Source of the DNA: Planctomycetota bacterium
GTDB taxonomy: Bacteria > Planctomycetota > SZUA-567 > H5-PLA8
NCBI GenBank assembly: GCA_015075375.1
Contig: JABTUM010000001.1
Coordinates: 305,201-369,200 of the forward strand
Reading direction: 5' to 3'
Length of the DNA stretch: 64,000 nt
A model generated the notes under the pieces. That model was not told the origin of the DNA, made no database searches, and worked only from the letters and a program-made list of their open reading frames with translations. Numbering within the stretch: the stretch's first letter is position 1; each line of letters begins with the position of its first letter. This document shows positions 25,583 through 33,777 of the stretch, piece after piece. The position numbers were made by a program, and so were the translations under genes.

Positions 25583-26551
25583 GTGAGCACCCAAGCGCCG
25601 CTAACCGCACCGCCGCCCGCTCCCCCGCTCGCGTTTGAAGCGGCGGCGGCCGCGCCCTCGGGACCGTCGCCGCTGGCCCAGGCCCTGCGCGGGGCGTGGC
25701 AAGCGTTGCCGCGCGCGCTGGCCTACGGGCTCTACTCCGGAGCCACGCTTGCCGGCGCCGCCGCAGCGCTGGCCGCCGGTGCGCTCGTCACCCTGCTTCT
25801 CGCCAGCGTACTCAAAGCGCCGCCGCAGCCCCAAGCCACGCCGCCGGCCGCCCAAGCCGCTTCCTACGTCCTCGGCTTCGTCTTCCTCGCGCTCGCCCTC
25901 GCGCGCACGCCGCGAGCCGGCGACCGGACGTGGGCCGCGCTGAGTGCCTGGATTCAACTGGCGCTCTGGACCGTCGCCGCCTGCGCCGGGCTCAAATTCG
26001 CCGGAGGCGCTCAGATCGGCTGGACCGTGACGCTCACCTTGGCCGCGTACCTCTGCGCCTACCAAGCAGCCGTGCTGGGTTTCTCGAGTCTGCTGGCGGT
26101 CTGGCTGGGGCGCTACGCGCAGGCCGGACGCATGGCTCTGGCGTTTGTCCTCGCACTCGTCATCGCGGGGTTGCTCTGGACCCGCACGCCGCTCCTGGCG
26201 CTCTACAAACAAGATCGAGCGCTGGGACGCTGGGGGGCGGATGCCGTCTTGAATCTCAGCCCCGCCACCGGCTTCGCCGCCGTCTGGAACGGCGGCCCCG
26301 GCGGGCACGATTTGCTCAAAGGCGAAATCACCTACCAGCGCTGGGTCGGCATGTACGACCTGCTCCCCTATCCGCGGCTGTGGCCCGAACGCTACGCGCG
26401 CATCCAAGCTCCGCCGCCCAGCGCGCCCCCCGGCACCCCGCCGCTTTCGATCGGCGGCATCAACCCCGGCCTCGTCCTAGCCTTCGGATCCTGGGGCTTG
26501 GTCCTGCTCCTACTCGCCGAAACCGCGCGAGGGGGGCCCATTAAAAGTTAA
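25583..26551 (+). CDS. Hypothetical multi-span membrane protein
   Basis: 322 aa with a GTG start in the context TGA-GTG directly after the YdjY gene, implying coupled translation. A Pro/Ala-rich N-terminus is followed by about six membrane segments (TLAGAAAALAAGALVTLLLAS; VLGFVFLALAL; WIQLALWTVAACAGL; VTLTLAAYLCAYQAAVL; LAFVLALVIAGLLW; and a final LVLAFGSWGLVLLLLA). A loop of about 100 residues with GHDLLKGEITYQRWVGMYDLLPYPRLWPERYARI sits before the last helix. No transporter family is recognised. It may anchor or assist the secreted YdjY protein. Confidence 0.7.
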   Translation: MSTQAPLTAPPPAPPLAFEAAAAAPSGPSPLAQALRGAWQALPRALAYGLYSGATLAGAAAALAAGALVTLLLASVLKAPPQPQATPPAAQAASYVLGFVFLALALARTPRAGDRTWAALSAWIQLALWTVAACAGLKFAGGAQIGWTVTLTLAAYLCAYQAAVLGFSSLLAVWLGRYAQAGRMALAFVLALVIAGLLWTRTPLLALYKQDRALGRWGADAVLNLSPATGFAAVWNGGPGGHDLLKGEITYQRWVGMYDLLPYPRLWPERYARIQAPPPSAPPGTPPLSIGGINPGLVLAFGSWGLVLLLLAETARGGPIKS

Positions 26552-26646
26552 GGTTTCAAACCTAAAATGGCTTCCGGCCACTCACATACCCATAGAAGAA
26601 TTTTTAAGACCTGGCATTTGACCCCGACTTTTGCGCTGTAATTCGC

Positions 26647-27366
26647 TTACTTTCCTAGCCCGCCCAATCCACCCTCGAACGCACGGTTCACCGCATCCTT
26701 CGCCTCTTGCCTCTTGGCCGCTTCTTCCGGCGTGCATTCCGTCACCGGCAAAAACGCCACCCCCGCCGGCTTCACTTCCTGATGCAACATCCGCAGCACG
26801 CCCAGCACCGCGACGGCTTTCAGCTCCGGCGCCGCCTCCACGTAAATCGTCGCCTTCGGCAACTGCTTCACCAGTCCCTGCAACAACTCGTGCGTGACGC
26901 CCAACCGCTTCCCGCCGTTCTCCGTCTGCACGCCTTGCGGCCCCGCGAAGAGCGGAAACTTCACCACCTCGCCTTGGCTCGGATCGGCTCCCGGCAACGG
27001 CAACACCACCTCCGCGTTGGGCTTCCCGGGCACCGCGATCCGCGCTTTCTGCAAACCCAGCCCCGCCGAGGCCATCAAAAGGCTCTTCAAGCCGCCCCAT
27101 GGCGTTGCATCGTCCACTCCGCTCATCAGCACCACGCCGGGCCGCTGGCCCTCTTCGTTCGCGGGAGGTACGGCCGTCTTGAGCATTTCGCCGACCGTAC
27201 GCCACGTTTTATCCGGCTCCGACCAGTTCCCGTCGTTCAGCTTCGTCGCATTTCCGTTGATCCGAAACGTCGAGCCCAGGAAATTGGCCTTCAGTTCCAC
27301 CTCTTCCCCCGCGGCGGACCAGCCTGCGGCGAGCATCAACACAACGAGCGTTCCCGTGCGTACCAT
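26647..27366 (-). CDS. Hypothetical secreted protein (possible ExbD-like C-terminal fold)
   Basis: 239 aa. The signal peptide MVRTGTLVVLMLAAGWSAAG is clear, and AAGGAG lies upstream of the ATG at 27366. There is no known family with confidence. The segment ATIYVEAAPELKAVAVLGVLRMLHQEVKPAGVAFLPV (about 170-205) resembles the beta-alpha-beta periplasmic part of ExbD/TolR proteins, but the N-terminal transmembrane Asp of ExbD is missing. The C-terminus is Gly-rich (EGGLGGLGK). It lies between convergent and divergent neighbours, so it is probably a single-gene unit. Confidence 0.6.
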   Translation of the reverse strand: MVRTGTLVVLMLAAGWSAAGEEVELKANFLGSTFRINGNATKLNDGNWSEPDKTWRTVGEMLKTAVPPANEEGQRPGVVLMSGVDDATPWGGLKSLLMASAGLGLQKARIAVPGKPNAEVVLPLPGADPSQGEVVKFPLFAGPQGVQTENGGKRLGVTHELLQGLVKQLPKATIYVEAAPELKAVAVLGVLRMLHQEVKPAGVAFLPVTECTPEEAAKRQEAKDAVNRAFEGGLGGLGK

Positions 27367-27590
27367 GCGCTGCGACTCCTTTGAAGGATGCGGTGCCTGA
27401 GTAGTCTAACGTACCGGCGCCCGTGAATCGTTCACCCATTGTAAGACCGGCCGGATCGAAATATTCTTCAAGCCGGGCGGTCCTCTTGACAGGGGCCTCA
27501 CGGTCCCCGAAAATAGAATGCTCTCGTGCAGGATTGCGGCCCCGGTTGCGGGGCCGATGTTGTTAACAGGCAAGCCTTTGGAGAAGCGGC

Positions 27591-28490
27591 GTGGCGGAAC
27601 CGGCAAGCGCACGGCAGTCCGATGCCGAGGCGTTGGAAGCCTCGTTCCTGCACTGCGTCCACGTGACCAAAGAGCAGGCCAAGAACTTCCACTTTGCGTT
27701 TCAAGTTCTGCCGCCCGAACGCTACCGCGGCATCTGCGCGCTTTACGCCTTCGCCCGCTTGGCCGACGACTACAGCGACGACGAGTCCGATCCGCAGCGC
27801 GCATTGGCCAACGCCGCCAAGCTCCGCGAGTGGCTCCAGCGCGCGCTCGACGGCAACCCCGACCGCCACCTCATTCTGCCCGCCGTCGCCGATACCGTGC
27901 GCCGCTTCAAGGTCAATCCCGAGTACCTCTTCGAACTGATCGCCGGCACCGAGATGGACGCCGTCAAAAAACGCTACGCCACCTGGGACGAGTCCTACCG
28001 CTACTGCTACCTCGTCGCGAGCGTGATCGGCTTGATGACCATTCACGTCTTCGGCTTTCGCGATCCCGAAGGCAAGGCGCTCAAGCTGGCCGAAGAAACC
28101 GGCATCGCGTTCCAGCTCACCAACATCCTGCGCGACATAAAGGAAGACGTTCAGGAGCGCGACCGCATCTACCTCCCGCAGGAAGACCTCGCGCGCTTCG
28201 GCATCGGCGAAGATCAGGTCCGTGCGGGCGCCGATTCGCCTGCCTTTCGCGAACTCGTCAAGTTCGAGGCCGAACGCGCCAAGAGTTACTACCGCGCCGG
28301 CGAGGCCCTCGTGCCGCTCATGGAACCCGACGGCCGCCCCGCGCTGGAAGTCCTGGTCAAGATTTACCGCCGCTTGCTCGAAGAGATCGAGAAGCGCGAG
28401 TACGACGTATTGAGCGAACGCGTCAGCCTCAGCACCATGGAAAAGATGCGGCTCGCGGGCTCCTTCGCCCTCAAGTCGTTGTTGAAGTAG
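27591..28490 (+). CDS. Squalene/phytoene synthase family protein
   Basis: 299 aa, normal for the trans-isoprenyl diphosphate head-to-head synthases. The two Asp-rich motifs are visible: RLADDYSDDE (about residues 55-65) and TNILRDIKEDVQERDRIYLPQEDL (about 176-198). The GTEMDAVKKRYATWDESYRYCYLVASVIGLM core is also present. The enzyme condenses two prenyl diphosphates (farnesyl or geranylgeranyl) to presqualene/squalene or phytoene, leading to sterols, hopanoids or carotenoids. No other hpn or crt gene is nearby, so the product cannot be fixed. It has a GTG start preceded by GGAG. The ABC-type permease gene follows 39 bp downstream on the same strand. Confidence 0.93.
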   Translation: MAEPASARQSDAEALEASFLHCVHVTKEQAKNFHFAFQVLPPERYRGICALYAFARLADDYSDDESDPQRALANAAKLREWLQRALDGNPDRHLILPAVADTVRRFKVNPEYLFELIAGTEMDAVKKRYATWDESYRYCYLVASVIGLMTIHVFGFRDPEGKALKLAEETGIAFQLTNILRDIKEDVQERDRIYLPQEDLARFGIGEDQVRAGADSPAFRELVKFEAERAKSYYRAGEALVPLMEPDGRPALEVLVKIYRRLLEEIEKREYDVLSERVSLSTMEKMRLAGSFALKSLLK

Positions 28491-28529
28491 GCCCTCTGGC
28501 CTCACCGGAATAAGGCGGTACGGGAACCG

Positions 28530-29654
28530 ATGATCGCACTGGCGTTGAGAATCATCGCGCACCGGCCGATGCGCTACCTCGTCGCGCTGCTGGGCATCAG
28601 CGTCGCCGCGGGGCTGGCCTTGATCCAATTGGGCCTCTACTTCGGCTTCAAGGAGAACGCCTCGGTCATCGTCGACCACACGCCCGGCGATGTCTGGGTC
28701 TGCGCGCAGTTCCAGGACAACTTCGATTTCCCCAACCTGCTCACCGAAGACCAGCTCGTCAAGGTCCGCTCCGTCTCCGGGGTGGCCTGGGCCGCGCCCA
28801 TGCTGATCCTTTTCCGCGACTGGCGCCTCCCCGACGGCTCGCAGCAGACCGTCCAGGTCGTCGGCTTCGACGCCGTGCGCGGCCTCCCCGGCGGTCCCTG
28901 GAGGATGGACGAAGGCTTTCCCGAAGACCTCGCGCCGCTGGGGCACGTCACCGTCGATCTCAGCACCCGCCGCAAGCTCGCCAACCCCAAGCTCGGCGAT
29001 TGGGCCGAGATCAGCGGCAAGCGCGTCTACATCGCCGGCATCAGCGACGGCATTCAGTCCTTTCAAGGCAACCCCATCATCTTTTGCGACATGGAGACCG
29101 CCCGCACCGTCGGCAGCCTGCACGACGACCACCTCCACTACGTGATCGTCGGCCTCGAACCCGGCGCCGAACCCTCCGACGTCCTCGCCCGCATCGCCGC
29201 GCTCGATTACGTCGAAGCCTACTCCAGCGCCGATTTCTCCGTCAAAGCGCAGCGCTACTGGCTCGAAAGCACCGGAGCGGGCACCGCGCTCTTCTTCGCC
29301 GCCATGATGGGACTCGTCGTCGGCATCGTCGTCGCCGGGCAGGTCCTCTACACCAGCACCATCGAACACCTCAAGGAATACGGCACGCTCAAGGCAATCG
29401 GCGCAACCAACGCGCAGGTCTCCGTGGCGATCATCGCCCAAGCCATCAGTTGGGCGCTCCCCGCCCATTTGATCGCCGGCATCCTGCTCTGGATCGCGAT
29501 GCAGAAAATCCAAGGCAAAGGCATTCATCTGGCCCTCGACGCGCCGACCTACGCGTGGCTGGGGCTGGGCACCGTGGTGGTCTGCGTTTGCGCTTCGATC
29601 CTTTCGGTCCTGCGCATCATGCAGGTCCAGCCGGCCGACGTCTTCAAGGGCTGA
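28530..29654 (+). CDS. FtsX-like ABC transporter permease (DevC type)
   Basis: 374 aa. A membrane helix at the N-terminus (MRYLVALLGISVAAGLALIQLGLYFG) is followed by an extracytoplasmic MacB-like periplasmic domain of about 220 residues, and then three helices (GAGTALFFAAMMGLVVGIVVAGQVLY; SVAIIAQAISWALPAHLIAGILLWIA; TYAWLGLGTVVVCVCASILSVLRI). The block YTSTIEHLKEYGTLKAIGATNAQV is the FtsX/DevC coupling signature. DevC permeases work with a DevA ATPase and a DevB adaptor to export glycolipids or proteins. The adaptor gene follows at 29702, but no ATPase gene is in the vicinity. Confidence 0.9.
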   Translation: MIALALRIIAHRPMRYLVALLGISVAAGLALIQLGLYFGFKENASVIVDHTPGDVWVCAQFQDNFDFPNLLTEDQLVKVRSVSGVAWAAPMLILFRDWRLPDGSQQTVQVVGFDAVRGLPGGPWRMDEGFPEDLAPLGHVTVDLSTRRKLANPKLGDWAEISGKRVYIAGISDGIQSFQGNPIIFCDMETARTVGSLHDDHLHYVIVGLEPGAEPSDVLARIAALDYVEAYSSADFSVKAQRYWLESTGAGTALFFAAMMGLVVGIVVAGQVLYTSTIEHLKEYGTLKAIGATNAQVSVAIIAQAISWALPAHLIAGILLWIAMQKIQGKGIHLALDAPTYAWLGLGTVVVCVCASILSVLRIMQVQPADVFKG

Positions 29655-29701
29655 CGGTTCCCGCCGCGGGCGCGGAACCGGTGACGAGATAGGTGGTACC
29701 G

Positions 29702-31402
29702 ATGGGTAAGTGGATTCTTGCGCTGATCGTGCTGGCAAGCCTGGGCTTCATCGCCGTGGTGCTCTACTACAGCGCGCCCGAAGTCGTCGGACTTGAACGC
29801 ACCCTCACCGTCCAGCGCACCGAGATCGACCGCAGCGCGCGCGGCATCGCCCGCGTCGAAAGCGTCAATCATCCGGTGCGCATGAGCTTCCCTGTCACCG
29901 GCTTCCTCAAAAGCGTCAAGGTGAAAGAAGGCGAGCGCGTCACGCAGGGCGATATCCTGGCCGAACTGGAAGCCGAACCGTTCGAGATGGCCGTCCGCGA
30001 AGCCGAGGCCGCGCTCGCCGAAGCTCAGGCCCGCGTCGCCCAGCTCCAAGCCAAGCCGCACCCCGAGCAGGCGCGCCAGTTCGAGGAACAGGTCAAACGC
30101 GCCTACGCCCGAGCCGAAGCCGCCAAGGTCCGGCTCAAGGAACTGATGCAGCCCACCGCGCCGCCCCCCGCCGCCGACTGGCTGCTCGAAAAGGCCAGGC
30201 GCGAAGTCGAACTCGCCGCCCACCAGCAGAACGAAGCCGTCTTCAACCAGAACCTCGTCCTCAGCCGCCCCTCCGAAGATGAAAAAGCCATCGCCCTCTC
30301 GCGCGTGAACCTCGCCCAGGTGAACCACGAGACCGCCAAGAAGAAGGTCGATGCGGGACGCAAGTCCGCCTGGCCGGGCTCCTACAAAGCCCTCGCCGAA
30401 TGGCAGATCGTCGAAGTCGAAGCCAGCATCGATCAGACCAAACGCCAGTTGGAGATGGAACAGGCGCTCTTCGACCAGGCCAAGCGCGGCGCCTCCGAGG
30501 ACGAAAAGCGTGCCGCCAAGTCCCGCGCCGAAGCCGCCCAATCGCGCTACCTGATCGCCGTCAACGAACTCAAGCGTCTCCAGTCCCCCGCCGCGCCGCC
30601 GCCCGCGCCCGCGCACGAAATCGAACTCGCCCGCCTCGAACTCGCGCAAGCGGAAGCCACGCACCGCGAAGCCCAAGCCGCCCAGGCGCTCGCGCTCGCC
30701 GGCCCCCGCGCCGAGGATCTCGCCGTGCTCCAGGCCGGCGTCGCCCGCGCCCAGGCCGCGCTCGAAAAGGCCAAAGCCCAGCGCGCGCTCACCGTCCTCC
30801 GCGCGCCCTTCGACGGAGCCGTCACCGGGCGCTTCCTCGAACCCGGCAGCGCGCCGCCGCCCCACGCCGCCGTCCTCGAACTCGCCGACACCTCGCACCT
30901 CCAGGTCCGCGCCGAACTCGACGCGCTCTGGTCCGCCGAACTCGGCGTCGGACAGTCCGTCGAACTCAGCGGCAACGTGCTCCCCGGAGGAAAAATCGGC
31001 GGCAAGATCATCCGCTTCATCGACGAAGTCGGGCCCAAGACCCTCTTCAGCAAAGACCCCACCGAGCCGCTCGGCGGCGAGGTCGTCGTCGCGGTCGTCG
31101 CCCTCGATCCGCCCCAGAGCGACGACGAAAAGGCTTCGCACAAAGCCCTCCGCCCGGGCCTGCGTCTCGACGCCAAGATCGATTTCGAGAAGCGCGAGAA
31201 TGTGCTCGCCATCCCGCGCAATTACGTCACCGTCGAAGAGGGGAAGTACGTCGTCTACAAGTACGAGTCCGACGGCGCACAGTCGCGCAAAGCCAAGCAG
31301 GAAGTCGCCCTCGGCTTCCGCGACGGCCTCCACGTCGAAGTCCTGACCGGTCTCGTCGAAGGCGACCGCATCGTCAAACCCCAGCGCGCCGCCACGCCGT
31401 AA
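29702..31402 (+). CDS. HlyD/DevB-family membrane fusion (adaptor) protein
   Basis: 566 aa. A single N-terminal membrane anchor (WILALIVLASLGFIAVVLYY) is followed by a biotinyl-lipoyl-like half motif (GFLKSVKVKEGERVTQGDILAELEAE), long coiled-coil hairpins rich in Ala/Glu/Gln (about residues 90-350), the second lipoyl half (LRAPFDGAVTGRFLEPGSA) and a beta-barrel domain (ELGVGQSVELSGNVLPGGKIGG; GLRLDAKIDFEKRENVLAIPRNYV). It is long for the family because of the extended coiled coil. The ATG at 29702 follows AGGTGG; a GTG three codons earlier is also possible. It forms an export complex with the permease immediately upstream. Confidence 0.9.
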   Translation: MGKWILALIVLASLGFIAVVLYYSAPEVVGLERTLTVQRTEIDRSARGIARVESVNHPVRMSFPVTGFLKSVKVKEGERVTQGDILAELEAEPFEMAVREAEAALAEAQARVAQLQAKPHPEQARQFEEQVKRAYARAEAAKVRLKELMQPTAPPPAADWLLEKARREVELAAHQQNEAVFNQNLVLSRPSEDEKAIALSRVNLAQVNHETAKKKVDAGRKSAWPGSYKALAEWQIVEVEASIDQTKRQLEMEQALFDQAKRGASEDEKRAAKSRAEAAQSRYLIAVNELKRLQSPAAPPPAPAHEIELARLELAQAEATHREAQAAQALALAGPRAEDLAVLQAGVARAQAALEKAKAQRALTVLRAPFDGAVTGRFLEPGSAPPPHAAVLELADTSHLQVRAELDALWSAELGVGQSVELSGNVLPGGKIGGKIIRFIDEVGPKTLFSKDPTEPLGGEVVVAVVALDPPQSDDEKASHKALRPGLRLDAKIDFEKRENVLAIPRNYVTVEEGKYVVYKYESDGAQSRKAKQEVALGFRDGLHVEVLTGLVEGDRIVKPQRAATP

Positions 31403-31446
31403 GCGAACCCTGCGGCCTCATCCGCGGCCTTCGATCCGCTCGCCGT

Positions 31447-33555
31447 TCACCGGCCCTTCCGCGGTCCCACCTGCGGCAACTCGATACCGTATTCGTACAG
31501 CCCCATATCCGGCGCCTTGCCCGTGAACTGCCACGGCGCGGGAACCTCGTCGTTGATGCCCTTGACGATCTCGCCCGAATCCACGCCGGGCTGGCTCTCG
31601 TCCATCAGTCGCAGGTCGCCCTTCTCGAGATCCTTGAAGACGGGCATGCCCGAGAGCGAATGCTTTTCGCCGACGCGGCGCGTGTTGCCGCCGTTGACGG
31701 AGGCGAGCAGGTTGTAATCGAAGTCGAGCGTATCCATCAGGACGCACTTGTCGCCGCGGACGCTGTATGCGGCGCGCCCGCCGACAAGAATATTGTTCCG
31801 CGTGCGCATCCATCGTTCGCCGTCCTGGTCGGGGCAGAAGGCCAAGCCGTCGAAACCGGGATTGGGAATGGGCCAGGCCTCCGGCCGCGGTCCATGGCTG
31901 TATATCTGCACGTTCTTCTGCGGATAACAGACGTTGTGATAGTAGAGCGTCTTGCCGGCCGCGCCGTTGCGGACCTTGAAGGCCCCTTGGACGTACTTAT
32001 CGAAGCTGTTGCGCACCACGAAGAAGGGGCCGACGTCCACCGGAGCGTCGGAGATGCCGTTGATGAAGCGGCAGAATTGGTTCTCGTAGACGCGCCAGTT
32101 GACGCCCGGGCCGTCCGGTTCGATGCAGTCGTCGTAGACGTGATCGAAGCGGTTGTGGTGGATCTCGATGTTCTTGCTCAACGCCGGAGCGGGCGGGCCG
32201 ACGACGTTGTTGAACCCGGAAATGTAATTGTAGCGGAAGACGGTGCCTTGTGCGGGCGAGACGAGATGCGTGTCGTTGGCCCCATTCTTGACCCGGCCCC
32301 AAGGATCCCAGCGGTTGCCTTTCGAAATCTTCGCCGGCGGAGCGTGGTGCCAGTCGTAGTTGGTGTTGAAGACGAACGTGGAATCCTCGATCAGCCCGTA
32401 CGTCCCGGTGCTGATGTTGTTCCGTCCGTTGTTGCCGTAGACGGCTATACGCTTGAAATGAACGTGGTGCCCGGCGACCTGCAGGGAAACGGTCAGGTCG
32501 AAGGTGAGCCCCTCGACGAGCACGTGATGCCCCTTGAAGGACAGCACGTGGCCGCTCTGGCGCTGCGCGACGTTGCCGCGGCTGATCTGCACGTCCACCC
32601 GGGCCGGATCGTCCATCCCTTCGGGCAGGATCGCATACAGCGCGTCGGGTTCCTGAAGAAAGATGCCGCATTTGTTGAGCCCGGTGTAATTCTCGATCAG
32701 GTGCGCGACGGTCTGCCCGCGGTGTGGTCCGTTGTACTTGGTGGTGTCGTTCTGCATCGCGCGCCATAGGAAGTAGCCGGTCGTGACGTCGCCGGGCTTC
32801 TTGCGGACCATGACCCGGTGCGCATCCTTGACGGGCAGCTTGTAGATCCAGCGCCCATCCTCATCCTGCTTGAACTTTTCCCAAGCCAGTTTGCCGATGC
32901 CGCTGAGTTCCGGGTCGGCGTCCGTCACGATCGCGCCGGGTTCGGCCTTGATGTGAAGCCAGGCGTTCTCCTCGCCGCTCAGATCGCACGCCAGCGGAGC
33001 CAGAACCGGATAGACGCCGGCCGCCAGATGGATCGTGTCTCCGGGACCGCCGGCGGCGAGCGCCTTCTCGAGGCTCTTGTAAGGCTGCGCCTGAGAGCCG
33101 TCGCCCTCCGCGGCCGCCGCCGGGTTGGCGTAAAAGTGCCGGCCCGAGCCCGTCTTGACCGCGGAATTCCGAGTGCGGACCTTCTGGGCGGGAAGCTGCG
33201 CCGAAACGCCGTCCGGATCTTCGAATTTCACCTCGACTTCGTACTCGGTGTCCTCTTTCAGGCAGAAGATCGAACTGAAGTAGCGCGGATTCTTCGCGCC
33301 TCCGCCTTTCGCGTCCGTGGGTTTGTCGCTGACTCGGACCAACGGATGCCCCGTCCGCCAAGCCGTCTCCCCGGAGGCGCGGTACTGGACGGTGCCTTGC
33401 GCGTTCGGTCGCACGTCCCCCGTATAAGTCACTTCAACCCCGATGCACTGGAAGGTGGGGTCGAGCAGCAGCTTACCCGGCACGATCCCGTCGGCCGCAA
33501 GCGCGGCTCCGGTCAGTAAGGCGCTGGCAAGCAGGAGTCGTTTCGGGGACGCCAT
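31447..33555 (-). CDS. Secreted right-handed beta-helix protein (pectate-lyase-like)
   Basis: 702 aa. It has a signal peptide (MASPKRLLLASALLTGAALA) and AGGAGG before the ATG. Residues about 40-150 may form a fibronectin-like domain (VTYTGDVRPNAQGTVQYRASGETAWRTG). From about 170 on there is the typical opening of a parallel beta-helix (NPAAAAEGDGSQAQPYKSLEKALAAGGPGDTIHLAAGVYP). Helix coils then follow with many His and Asn (HVLVEGLTFDLTVSLQVAGHHVHFKRIAVYGNNGRNNISTG, NIEIHHNRFDHVYDDCIEPDGPG). It resembles polysaccharide lyases and mannuronan epimerase folds, but no catalytic set can be fixed. Probable targets are extracellular polysaccharides. Confidence 0.82.
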   Translation of the reverse strand: MASPKRLLLASALLTGAALAADGIVPGKLLLDPTFQCIGVEVTYTGDVRPNAQGTVQYRASGETAWRTGHPLVRVSDKPTDAKGGGAKNPRYFSSIFCLKEDTEYEVEVKFEDPDGVSAQLPAQKVRTRNSAVKTGSGRHFYANPAAAAEGDGSQAQPYKSLEKALAAGGPGDTIHLAAGVYPVLAPLACDLSGEENAWLHIKAEPGAIVTDADPELSGIGKLAWEKFKQDEDGRWIYKLPVKDAHRVMVRKKPGDVTTGYFLWRAMQNDTTKYNGPHRGQTVAHLIENYTGLNKCGIFLQEPDALYAILPEGMDDPARVDVQISRGNVAQRQSGHVLSFKGHHVLVEGLTFDLTVSLQVAGHHVHFKRIAVYGNNGRNNISTGTYGLIEDSTFVFNTNYDWHHAPPAKISKGNRWDPWGRVKNGANDTHLVSPAQGTVFRYNYISGFNNVVGPPAPALSKNIEIHHNRFDHVYDDCIEPDGPGVNWRVYENQFCRFINGISDAPVDVGPFFVVRNSFDKYVQGAFKVRNGAAGKTLYYHNVCYPQKNVQIYSHGPRPEAWPIPNPGFDGLAFCPDQDGERWMRTRNNILVGGRAAYSVRGDKCVLMDTLDFDYNLLASVNGGNTRRVGEKHSLSGMPVFKDLEKGDLRLMDESQPGVDSGEIVKGINDEVPAPWQFTGKAPDMGLYEYGIELPQVGPRKGR

Positions 33556-33693
33556 GAGCGGTCCTCCTTAGCGCACTAGTACACTCGATACACCGCTCGT
33601 GAGCCCGAATCGGGCGAAATTCCGAATAGAAAGGGATTCCTGCGCCTGTCTAAGCGGTCTCGCGAAATTCTGGTTGCCTTGGACTGAGCCTAT

Positions 33694-33725
33694 CCCTCTC
33701 CCGCTGGGAGAGGGCCGGGCGAGGG
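33694..33725. repeat. Interspersed palindromic repeat, copy 1
   Basis: A perfect 9-bp inverted repeat (CCCTCTCCC, loop GCT, GGGAGAGGG, 33694-33714) is followed by CCGGGCGAGGG. A related element in inverted orientation is at 36547-36573, on the other side of the pseudokinase gene. Confidence 0.6.
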
Positions 33726-33777
33726 AGGTTTTTCGGCTGGCCCGGTCTCGCGGGGTACCCAACACGCACGCGGACCG

